DNA of 64,000 nucleotides, taken from contig NC_066583.1 in assembly GCF_024323335.1 (NCBI RefSeq), positions 409,832,031 through 409,896,030 on the forward strand. The letters are read 5' to 3'. The position numbers and the translations under genes were made by a program. The notes below the pieces were generated by a model. It was given only the letters and a program-made list of their open reading frames with translations, was not told where the DNA came from and ran no database searches. Shown here one piece after another: positions 13,325-22,984 of this stretch; position 1 is the first letter of the stretch, and the number at the start of each line of letters is the position of its first letter. The stretch comes from Lathyrus oleraceus. Lineage: Eukaryota > Streptophyta > Magnoliopsida > Fabales > Fabaceae.

Positions 13325-14445
13325 CATGTGCCTCTCCCTCCTTCTTCTTCGTGAAGCCCCCATATCACTTTGTTGAAGAGCCTTCATCCCTGGATAGACG
13401 TCCTTCACGGACTCCTTCCTCTAGCCTCATCCCCATATTCACCATTTCGGTGAAGTCCGAGGGAGCACTAGCTATCATCCACTCGTAGTAGAAAGAGCTT
13501 AAAGTCTTTAAAAAGATCTTCGTCATTTGTTTCTCTTCGAGGGGTGGCACAATCTAAGCGGCCAACTCACGCCACCTTTGGGCGTACTCCTTGAAAGTCT
13601 CCTTCTCTTTTTGGGACATCACCCTCAGTTGGTCCCTATCAGGAGCCATATCAACATTGTATTTGTATTGCTTGACGAAAGCTTCGCCAAGATCATTGAA
13701 GGAGCGGATGTTCGCACTATCCAGACCCATGTACCATCTGAGTGCATCACCGGACAGGCTGTCCTGGAAATAGTGGATGAGAAGTTGATCATTATCAGTT
13801 TGCGTTGACATCTTGCGAGCGTACATCACAAGATGGATGAGAGGGCAAGTGTTTCCCTTATATTTTTCAAAGTCAGGTACTTTGAACTTAATAGGGATCT
13901 TGACGTTGGGCACAAGGCACAACTCAGCAGCAGATTTACCAAAGAGGTTCTTCCCCCTCAGAGTCTTCAGTTCCTTGCGCAACTCAAGGAATTGGTCGTT
14001 CATTGCGTCCATCTTCTCATAAACATCTGGGCCCTCAGATGGCTCAGAATGATAGATGGTGTCTTCGACTCTTGGTAAAGTGTGCACAACGGCAGGTGGC
14101 ACAACAAGGACCGGGCTAGATGCCGGCAGAGAAGTGAAGGTTGGAGCAATACCCTCAGGCACAAAATTGGAGGGCATCCCCCACGGGAACCCGGCTGGCG
14201 TATTAGGCGCAAAGTGGGCTGTTGCGAAAGGCACAATTGAGGAAGCTACCTCTGAAATTACCGTCCTCTAGGGAGGAGTTGTAGGAGTTAGAGATGATTG
14301 GCTATGAGCGGCCAACACTGACTCCAACATGGCCGTTAGCCTAGCTACCTCCTCTTTCAGTTCATGGTTTTCTTGCTCTAGATGATCCATCAGCTTCGGA
14401 AGATTCGCTCTGGTGTTATACCGGTGCGTCAGCTTGTCTTCAAAA
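13325..14445 (-). pseudogene. gag: gag remnant of the minus Ogre
   Basis: Nucleocapsid/capsid polyprotein fragment. It starts around RYNTRANLPKLMDHLEQENHE (about 14445-14375, a coiled-coil-like stretch). It continues with the capsid core: VPNVKIPIKFKVPDFEKYKG, LLIHYFQDSLSGDALRWYMG, FVKQYKYNVDMAPDRDQLR, FKEYAQRWRELAA. These align residue by residue with the gag at 20869-22739. One reading frame is kept throughout but is broken by stops at 14268-14270, 13554-13556 and 13365-13367. Similarity continues to about YGGFTKKKEGE (near 13330), then a deletion joins it to the integrase tail. The zinc-knuckle part is lost. Confidence 0.85.
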
Positions 14446-14722
14446 TAAATGAAGAGCAAAGAGTTAGACCATTGATCAGAGCTGAACAAAATCTGCTTAT
14501 GCATATGATGCATGCAATGTTTATGCATATGATTTATTTTTTATCAGAGGAACCTTATAGAGATCTATTTGCAAATATTTGGAAATATTACTATTTTTAG
14601 ACATAAATGGAAATGCTCATAACAATAATATTTGGAAAACAAATTTTACACCAATGAAGAAGTACAATCTTGGTAACCAAATACAATACAAGAGGAAAGG
14701 AGAAATAACATCCTATGGAGCC
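14446..14722 (-). other. Spacer between ORF1 and gag
   Basis: About 280 bp, AT-rich, with a TGCATATGAT-type repeat around 14500-14535. I see no gene in it. It matches by position the ORF1-gag spacer of the 14-kb element (20477-20868). Confidence 0.55.
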
Positions 14723-15709
14723 TTAGAAACAATCGTCCAAAGCTCCCAAGACCGAAAGATAGGCTGCACAAAGCCTTTTCACCTCTCTCTCATAAGCTTC
14801 TTCCATATCTACCTTCTCCTTGGCGAGTTGATCATACTTCCTCTTCCAATACCTGGATGACTGAGGAAGAAGAGAAGTGACTACATCATCAGGCTCATCA
14901 ATAACCTGATGCTCCAGAAATTCTATCACAACATCCTTATCTCTGAGTTGCTGAAGTAGTTCCTCTCGCTCACGAACCCAAGCACGCGAATGATCTTCAT
15001 CTCTTAACTCCTCTACTCCTGGGTTAGAGAGGGTTGAAGGCCCAACCGTAACCATAGAGGTAGGTATCGGATAGTCATAGGGCATACGGTACTCAAGCGT
15101 TCTCCTCCTCACCCAAGAGGTGCAGGGTTCCAAAGCAATACAATTCTTCGGACGAAGCTCTTTCCTTCCCTTCCTATGAATCTTGCGCCAAGCGCGGACC
15201 ATTCTGCCCTTCAAGTTCTGGGGATCTTTACCCTCTTGAAAGAACACACCCTCCAACAGAATGTTGTTAGGTTTATCCTTTAAGGGGAACCTAAGCTGAC
15301 GGCGACCAAAATAGGGTTGTAGTTAATCCCACCACATGTACCAAGAAGAGGCACATTGGAGAATTCACCACAAGAGTCAATGATTTGGACACCATCATAC
15401 ACACGATTATACCAAGAGATATCATCATTAGTGAGAGACATAAGTCTCGTAGACCACCGTAGACATCCCTTGTTCTCCTTGAAGGCAAGCGTATGCGGAA
15501 AGTGCGAAATAAACCACTTGTACAATAGAGGCAAACAACACACAATGGTACCATCACCCTTTGCATTCCTCATATGCAAAGAGAAATAAGTGTCACACAA
15601 CAGAGTCGGAACGGGATTAAGAGTAGAGAAAATCCTAATAGCGTTCACATCCACAAAATTGTCGATTTTGGGGAATAACACTAGCCCATAGATGAGAAGT
15701 ACAACTTGC
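14723..15709 (-). pseudogene. Ogre ORF1 remnant (N-terminus lost)
   Basis: Remnant of the additional ORF that Ogre elements carry upstream of gag; its function is unknown. The part from 15709 to 15280 (LIYGLVLFPKIDNFVDVNAI ... CGGINYNP) aligns with residues of the ORF1 at 19103-19540 (VYGIVLFPNVAKFVDMDAI ... GGINYNPS). A frameshift near 15290 moves to a second frame (15256-14723) with a charged, probably coiled-coil C-terminal part (REREELLQQLRDKDVVIEFL). At 15710 the coding sequence joins directly to mid-LTR sequence, so the ORF1 N-terminus, the leader, the PBS and the LTR's distal part have been deleted. Confidence 0.8.
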
Positions 15710-16038
15710 CTAGTAAGCCAAGCTCCTACAACTTGCCCTGCCAAAAGAAAAGAGGAAAGGCCTTGTATGGACTTTAGGTGTTTTGCTTGACCAAGAAGCA
15801 ACCTATCTTGGACACAAAGTAATTCACTTGATCTTTGACCAAATTGAATTTGATTTGGATCAAAGAAGGTTAAGCCTCTCACATGTCAAGACTAACCACA
15901 AATCATTAACTCATTGACCAAAAATAAAAAAGAAGATGAAGATGAAGATGAAATGAAATGGATAAAGGAGCATTCAAATGACATAATCAAAACACAATGA
16001 TCAAATGTGAATCAAAATCAACATTAACCAATGGTAAA
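15710..16038 (-). mobile_element. 5' LTR piece of the minus Ogre, left of the nested element
   Basis: Matches the LTR at about 6165-6490, then is interrupted at 16038 by the 14-kb element and resumes at 30046. The left boundary is a deletion junction into ORF1. Confidence 0.85.
16034..16038. other. Target site duplication GTAAA (left)
   Basis: GTAAA directly before the TG of the 5' LTR; the same five bases follow the 3' LTR at 30041-30045. Joined copies of the target elsewhere in the array read ATGGTAAACAGAAG once, confirming the insertion point. Confidence 0.95.
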
Positions 16039-16127
16039 TGTAATACCCCAAAACTTACCCTTCATTTTTCTGAAAAAAAATAAATGAAAAAAAAAATTAA
16101 AAAAAACGAAAAAAAATAAAAAATGAA

Positions 16128-16159
<32 letters not shown>

Positions 16160-17713
16160 AATAAATCAAATAAATAAATAAAATATAACAAATTTTTTTG
16201 GACTTGGGTCTCCCTCATTTGAGCCCACTACCCACGAAAATCAGTCTATAAATACTGATGTTTCAGTAGAGGAAAACACACTTGGAGTTACACTTGGAGT
16301 TACACTGGGAGATTCACTGGAGAGAAAAAGGAAGAGAAGCAAAATACTCTGGGGTTTCCTTGAAACAAAACCCTAGACAAAACTTGGAGAGAAACCTGAC
16401 AGAGAACTCAGAGCAGCCTCCAAACCCTGAAGGGAACTCAACTGCACAGAATCACCTCTGCCTCACATAAACCCTAAAGATTGTTTTGTAAACCTCACGG
16501 GTGCCACTCAATTTCAATCAAGCTCTCCAATCAGGTTTGCCCTTATTCCCATTACCTTTATGCTCTTAATTTGGATCATCTGAATGTTTGAGGTATGATG
16601 GATGAATTTCATTAGGTTTTTGCCCACGGGTCATAATTATGTATGAATGTATAAATAATGCCTTGAATGCTTAATCGTTTAATTTCTGAAGTGTATGCCA
16701 CAGGGTTTCAGGTTTCTGAAACCATATTGTTATCAATGAAAAAAATGTTTATCGTGTTTCACTAACCCTTTTGTTGAGTTTTTGTGAGGGCTCATATGAC
16801 TTTTGCAGGGATAACTTGCGCGGTTTTCCACTTTACTTGTGGGATACCCCCTGGAGGTTTCATTCCGATTACCTGTACTGACTCACTTTCTTTGAGGGTG
16901 TTTAGCTTGGAAGGATCCCTGGGTTTCCCATTCCTCTAACTACTGTTACTTCGGATCTTTATCCGCATGGTACTTTTACATTTTTCCCGCATTTTACTAC
17001 TTTCCTAGCTGGAAGACCTCGATAGGAGGCAATGTTTTTGTGTGTTTTTTATAGGTTCCTTCGTCAAGGACTGCCTTTTTGCATGAGTTCACCAAACCCT
17101 AACCCTTCATTGATTTTTATTCTCCTAAACACACGTTTACTCCTTCTACTACAGGTGAGTAAGTCTCCAAAGGTCGAGCATCCGGTAGATTGCGTAGTAA
17201 CGTCGTTCGTCCAAAACCCACTCCATAACCCCGTAGTTAGCCGAACTACGAGTTGCTCTGATTCTCATTCCAGATGAGATACGTAGGCATAAGACGCGAT
17301 GTCTTAGCGAGCACACATCCCCAACCCATAGGTCATCCGAGCTACGAAGACTCTGATTCTCATATTCAGATGAGATACGTATGCAGTGGATGCGACATCC
17401 GCGCGAGTCATTTCTCTTAACCTTTTTAGTAAATAAACACATTAGGTAAACCCATACCCTTTAGACAAAAACCACAAAAGTGGATCCCGTAGAGTACTAT
17501 GGATGCGTAGGGGTGCTAATACCTTCCTTTCGCATAACCGACTCCCGAACCCAAGATTTGGTTGCGAGACCCCGTCTTGTCCTTTCCTTTTTCAGGTTTA
17601 CTTCGAGCGTTTCCTTTCCCTCCTTTGAGATGAATAACGCACGGTGGCGACTCTTCTGTCTTTTTCTTTCGCCGGTTGGTTTTTTCGCGCACTGTATTTT
17701 TCAGGTTGCGACA
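16039..17713 (+). repeat. 5' LTR of the 14-kb element
   Basis: 1675 bp, starting TGTAATACCCC and ending GGTTGCGACA. It contains an A-rich AAAT-repeat tract at 16071-16195, absent in part from the 3' copy, then a TATA box and a C/T-rich U5. A 62-codon ORF (16282-16470) is present in both LTRs but lies in the transcribed leader and has no recognisable domain. Confidence 0.95.
16247..16254 (+). promoter_or_regulatory. TATA box of the 5' LTR
   Basis: TATAAATA about 210 bp into the LTR; the same motif is at 28573-28580 in the 3' LTR. It would drive the genomic RNA. Confidence 0.7.
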
Positions 17714-17715
17714 GC

Positions 17716-17733
17716 TGGCGACTCTGCTGGGGA
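17716..17733 (+). other. Primer binding site, tRNA-Arg
   Basis: TGGCGACTCTGCTGGGGA, two bases after the LTR, is complementary to the 3' end of a plant tRNA-Arg (…CCCCAGCAGAGTCGCCA). A tRNA-Arg primer is the known choice of Ogre elements. Confidence 0.85.
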
Positions 17734-18625
17734 ACATGAGAAGTTGACCTCTTGCTGGTCCATCTTCCCTAAGCGAGTCCCTCCTAGCTTTTGTGATTTC
17801 TTGTTCATTGGGTGTTCATGCTTTTGTATATTTATTTACTTACTTGCTTGCATTCATGTGCTGTATCTGTTGGAGCTGTTGTTTGTTTGTTGGGATGGGA
17901 TGTTCTACGAGAGATAAGCCCATTACCCAGGCTTGAGTGCACACACAGGTTTTAGAATGGATAATCATGAGGCTTGCGTGGCATGTTGCTACGTTAAGTC
18001 GTTCGTGAAGAACCACACCCAGACGAGGTTTCTTTTGGATATATTATGTCCTACGGATGTTCCGTAACGACATGATGTTCCTTTAGAAATCGTCGACTCT
18101 GGTGACCATTTCCCGAGAACTCAGTCGAGGCCTCTCCTCTGAGACGTGATTATGTTAGCTCTGGTGGGCGCATCCTCGCTGATCAATCCGAGGACCCCGA
18201 GACTGGGAACTTGCTTTAGGATGTCCTGTTGAGGGGAGTCAGTGGAGGTCTTTTATCCCGTAATAATGCCAAACCTTCAGTGGTAAACGTATTATTCGCG
18301 ACTTAAGGGCTGAAGTTGACGAACTTCTGTTCTTAGAACCTACCAGTGAGGGGCGGGCTAAATTCAGGAAACCTTAACCTCCAACCAACCCGGTTTTCTG
18401 GAGCAGAGCTTTGATCTTGTATTATATTCCTCAGTGGTTTTCTCTTCAGACAGTGTAACCCGACAGATGTTCAAGCAGATACAGCAATCCTGATTGACAT
18501 GCCACTGCATTGCATTCACATCATCACATTATTTGCATTCATATCATTTAACACATGTTTATCCATTTCAAGGGGGTTTACATCTTCTTCTTGATTCCAG
18601 TCGGAGTTTTTCTGGTTCTCTTAAG
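17734..18625 (+). other. Untranslated leader of the 14-kb element
   Basis: About 890 bp between PBS and the first codon of ORF1. I see no gene in it. A pyrimidine-rich stretch with CATTTCAAGG near 18565 could be a splice acceptor, but nothing confirms this. Confidence 0.5.
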
Positions 18626-20476
18626 ATGGATATTGGCAGAAAGAGACTTGTCGCCTACAAGTTTCCGGTGGTCTGTCTGGAGCCCATCCAACAGTTGATG
18701 CAGTTAATGGATCCTGGTTCTCTAGAAGGATTCCGAGAAGATTACGGTCTGATTCTAAGTTTCGTCACGGTTCTTTCCAAAGATCAACATGACGCCCTAT
18801 TCACACTGCTACAGTTCTATGACCCTCCATTGAGGTGTTTCACATTCCCGGATTATATCTTGGTCCCTACTCTGGAGGAGATTGCCAGTTTTCTCAGAGT
18901 TCCTATCAGGTCACAGTTATTGTTCTACAGTTCTGAGTTTCTGCCCAATCTCAGCATGGTTGCTTCAGCCACATATTTGGAGGAATCAGTCTGGAAGGCT
19001 AATATGTGTCAGTAGGGAGAAGTTAGTGGTTTTCATCTGAGTTTCTTACTGGGAGAAGCAAAGAAGAAGCTGGAAGACGGTAACCAGAGGGGTTTCAATG
19101 CTGTGTTGGCTCTTTGTGTGTATGGGATTGTCTTGTTCCCTAATGTCGCCAAATTTGTGGACATGGACGCAATACGCCTCTTCGTGTTGAGAAATCCAGT
19201 ACCGACCTTGCTAGGAGATTTCTTTCATTCAGTGCACCATAGAAATAAGAATAGAAAAGGAGGATTGTTGAATTGTTGTGTGCCTTTGTTTTATAGGTGG
19301 TTCAGTTCTCACCTACCCAAATCAGGAGTGTTCGTTAATGTCAAGGACTCGTTGAGTTGGTCGAAGAGATTGATGGGGTTGAGAGCTGAAGATATTTCTT
19401 GGTGGTCCGACCGGAGCTTGCTTCGGGCAGATATTATTCATAGTTGTGGGAACTTCCCAAATGTTCCGTTGGTAGGAAGAAGAGGAGGAATCAACTATAA
19501 TCCTTCTCTAACAGTTAGACAGTTTGGATATGCTTTAAGAACTCCGCCTTTGGAAAAGGATGTGGAAGAATCTCTGTTTTTCCATTCTTCGCCTGATTTG
19601 ACGGTATCCCGTAAGGCAGCTGAGGCCTGGCTCAAGGTGATCAAGAGAGGAAGAACCGTCCTTGGAAAAGGAGATTGTAGAACTTACCCTCGGTATGAAG
19701 AGTGGCTTCAAGGAAGAGTCGAAGAGTTTGGTCTGCCGTTCCCTATTGAAGAACCTTTGTATCCACCTACTCCTGAGCAGTCAACAATGGTGAGCCGAGA
19801 GGAGTACGACAAGTTGAAGAGTGCCATGGAGGGACTTCAAACCAAGAACTCAGAGTTAAGTGAGAAGTTGAAAGACTGTATGCATCAATTCCAGGAGGCA
19901 GAATATCAGAAGGGGGAAGCCGTCAGATTGCAAAAGGAAGCAGAGAGGAAATTTGCTGTGGAGGTGGACTTCTTCAGGAAGACAGACGAAGCCTTGAGAT
20001 AATCCAGTTCTGAGTTGAGGCGAGTCAAGCAGCAGTTAGTAGATGCTCATGGTAAATTAGCTGGGTGGCAGGAGCAATGGGATGCATTTTCAACTTCTCG
20101 GAAGGCAAAGGAGGAGGAGACAGTAGCCGAACTGACTGGTCAGATAGAGAAATTGACGACTTTGCTGAAGGGGAAAAACAATGAGCTTCTGTACGCCCGT
20201 TCTACTAATGGCTACATCACAGATCAACTCCATGAGGCTCGAGGACAGATTGAAGAACTCAAGGTGTTGGCAGGTTTGAAGAAATCCAGACTTGAAGAGG
20301 TATTCAGAGAAGATGATGTGAATTACTACAGAGAGCACATCAACGAACTGGATGGGATCATTCACAAGAGGAATCTGCTTATCCGGCATTTGACAGAATC
20401 TCCAGATCATCCCGACACGGTGGCATTACTGGATGAAGTGAGGAGCAGTCCTTATGGGTTGTATACAGGAGGCTGA
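18626..20476 (+). pseudogene. Ogre ORF1 (two in-frame stops)
   Basis: The extra ORF between leader and gag, a hallmark of Ogre elements; its role is unknown. I chose the ATG at 18626 (MDIGRKRLVAYKF) because the upstream codons look noncoding. The frame is kept for about 616 codons but is cut by TAG at 19013-19015 and TAA at 20000-20002. The N-terminal ~300 residues (for example FTFPDYILVPTLEEIASFL, then VPTLLGDFFHSV and GGINYNPSL) resemble the plant mobile-domain-like proteins often found in plant transposons. The C-terminal third (from about 19790) is highly charged with heptad-like spacing, probably a coiled coil (SREEYDKLKSAMEGLQ, ELSEKLKDCMHQFQEAE). It aligns with the minus-strand remnant at 14723-15709. 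Confidence 0.8.
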
Positions 20477-20868
20477 TCCCTAGTTTATGTTCCTCCCTTT
20501 ACTTTTTGTTTTGTTGCTGTGTAGTGATAATCCACAGGCTTGTTGTGAGGATCCTCTTTTGATGTACTTTTGGCTAAGGCCTCTTTCTTGGAACTCATTT
20601 GTATGTTGGTTTCCCTTTGTTGCATCTTGATCTTAGAAGTTTATCCATGACTCAGTCTTCTTACATTATTCGCCTGATGTGAGACTGGAATCAAGGGGGT
20701 AGAATACCTTTTGGATTTGATAAACATGGCATTGCATTTACATATTCATTGTCATATCTTGCATAACAGGTACCGCTGCAGTGTTCTCATATTGTTTGGT
20801 GTCCCACTAGTAGGATAGCTGACTCAGGCATTCACCGATACGGTACCCGAAGGAATCAACAGAGAGCG
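20477..20868 (+). other. Spacer between ORF1 and gag
   Basis: About 390 bp with no ORF of note. A run ending in TACCGCTGCAG near 20780 could be an acceptor site that gives gag its own spliced mRNA; this is only a possibility. Confidence 0.5.
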
Positions 20869-22739
20869 ATGGAGAGCCTATAAGCAGAGCTCGCCGAGAT
20901 GAAGATTCGCATGAATCAATTCATGGATTTGGTTCAAGGGGTGGCTCAAGGACAGCAGGAGCTTAGATTGTTGGTACAGAGGGATCCCCCTATTACTCAA
21001 CCGGAGACGTTGGCTGATCCTCCAGCTGGAGAGGCTAATGGTCCCAATGGACCGGGGCCTATCCCGATCCCGCATGTCAACCTAGATCAACAACCCATTC
21101 AGGATGGTCAGGATGATCAGTTCCCCTTGCTTCAGGAAGACTTTGGCATGGACCCCATGTTTATAAGATTGGAAGAGAGGTTGAAAGCAGTGGAAGGACA
21201 GAATCTTCTGGGAGTAGATGTTGCTGACTTGGGGCTGGTCCCAGGTGTGAGAGTGCCACCGAAATTCAAAGTCCCGGTCTTTGACAAATACAATGGCAGC
21301 TCTTGCCCCAAAACTCACGTGCAAGCCTATTTCCGTAAAATGGTTGCATACTCTGATGACGAGAAGCTACTTATGTACTTCTTCCAGGACAGCCTGGCTG
21401 GGGCATCCTTGGAATGGTATATGAGGCTGGACAGAGCCCACATCCGTTGCTGGAGGGATTTGGCAGAGGCTTTCGTGAAGCAGTATCAGTATAATGCAGA
21501 CATGGCTCCGGACAGAACTCAACTTCAGAATCTGTCTCTTAAAAGCAATGAGTGCTTCAGGGAATACGCTCAACGCTGGAGGGATACAGCTTCCCGTGTT
21601 CAGCCTCCTATGTTGGAAAAGGAAATGGCCAACATGTTCATGAATACTCTGCCCGGACCTTACTTGGAGCGTCTGGTGGGGTGCAATGCTTCCAACTTTG
21701 CTGATGTGGTCTCTACTGGAGAAAGGGTGGAGAATTACCTAAAGACCTATAAGAGCCAGAGTGGAGGTGGATCCTCATCAGGGGTGAAGAAGCCGTTGAT
21801 TCAGGGATAGAAGAGGAGAGAAGGGATAACCGGAGGAATAATGTTCAGAATTATCATCAGCAACCGTATGTTGCGGCTGTGACCATTCCAGCTGCAGCGC
21901 CACTACAACAACAACAATCACAACGTCAACCAGCTCAGTATCAACAGCAGCAGCAACCGGGTAACAAACCCGCTTATCAACAGAGGCAAAGGATGATGGA
22001 CCGGCGTTTCGACACCCTTCCAATGTCGTACGCTCAGTTGCTCTCTAGTCTTCAACAACTACAACTTGTGCAACTGCGCACTCTGGCTCCTCCTATTGGT
22101 AGACTTCCAATGGGTTACGACGCCAACGCTAGGTGTAGCTTCCACTCTGGGGCACCTGGCCACAATATTGAGAACTGCAAAGCTTTTAAGCACGTAGTTC
22201 AGGACCTCATAGATTCAAAGGCCATCAACCTTGCACCGGCTCCTAATGTCGTCAACAATCCCATGCCGCAGCATGGTGGTGCAAACATTAATATGATGGA
22301 AGGAAAAGCCAAGTCCATTAAGGATGTGTTGAAGTTGAAGACTCCATTGTTGGATATCAAAGGATGCTTGCTGAAGGCCGATGTTTTCCCCGATTGTGGG
22401 AAGGATTGTTTGGATTGTGCCACTCAGAGTGGAGGTTGTTTGAAGCTACAGCAGGGTATCCAGGCCTTGCTCGACAAAGGTATCCTCCAGGTTGAGGATT
22501 TGTCTGTCCAAGAGTCTGTGGAAGGGGTTGAGGAAGAAGTGTTTGAAGATGCTACTTATGAATTCACAGATGTTGTTCCTGTTAATTTTGTGATTCCTAG
22601 TGAGGTCTCTACGGTCAACAATGAAGATGGGGATAGTGATTGCGACATCGATAACTGGGTGCGTCCGAGGATCCCGGGTGAAGTTCTCAACAATTGGTCT
22701 TCTGAGGAGATTGTCCAAGCCACTTGTCTGGAGGAGTAA
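20869..22739 (+). pseudogene. gag: gag (with frameshift; protease not found)
   Basis: Structural polyprotein that forms the virus-like particle. The likely start is ATG 20869 (MESL), but codon five is a stop (20881-20883); an open frame runs on from ATG 20899. Capsid motifs include FKVPVFDKYNGSSCPKTH, MYFFQDSLAGASLEWYM, FVKQYQYNADMAPDRTQL and FREYAQRWRDTA. A TAG at 21808-21810 together with a one-base shift moves the frame before a Q-rich linker (21900-21960). A CCHC-like knuckle follows (CSFHSGAPGHNIENC, about 22137-22180). The tail continues to 22739. No D-S/T-G protease signature is visible in the short stretch before the predicted intron, so protease appears deleted. The same domain order is seen in the two minus-strand gag remnants. 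Confidence 0.88.
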
Positions 22740-22984
22740 TTTTCTTTGTTTATTCATGCATATCCAAGTCTTACGTTCCGCCAGGGCGTAATGACTCATT
22801 GTAGGGCTCATCTATGTGACACTTGCATTTTTTATCATAAATAAAGGACGTCTTTTTGCATTCAAATATTTCGTTCCCTGTCTTTCTATTTTTGCGGTTT
22901 TTCAAAATAAAAAAAAATGGAAATGTTTTGTTTAGTTTCCACTCTTTTTTTCACACTCATAAGCACATACCATCACTCATGCAG
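22736..22984 (+). other. Predicted intron between gag(-pro) and RT
   Basis: GA|GTAATT at 22735/22736 and a pyrimidine-rich stretch ending CATGCAG|AT at 22984/22985 would remove 249 bp. The splice joins a partial codon GA to A and keeps the frame into TSPDPIDNGSPMARFNFENP. Unspliced RNA meets a stop at 22737-22739. Ogre elements are known to carry an intron before RT. The exact sites are my inference. Confidence 0.6.

Noticed and set aside
16282..16470. 62-codon ORF present in both LTRs of the 14-kb element.
   Set aside because: Its duplication is due to the LTRs; it lies in the leader and shows no recognisable protein feature.
17714..17733. Possible tRNA-Arg gene.
   Set aside because: Only 18 bases complementary to the tRNA 3' end at the PBS position; no cloverleaf.
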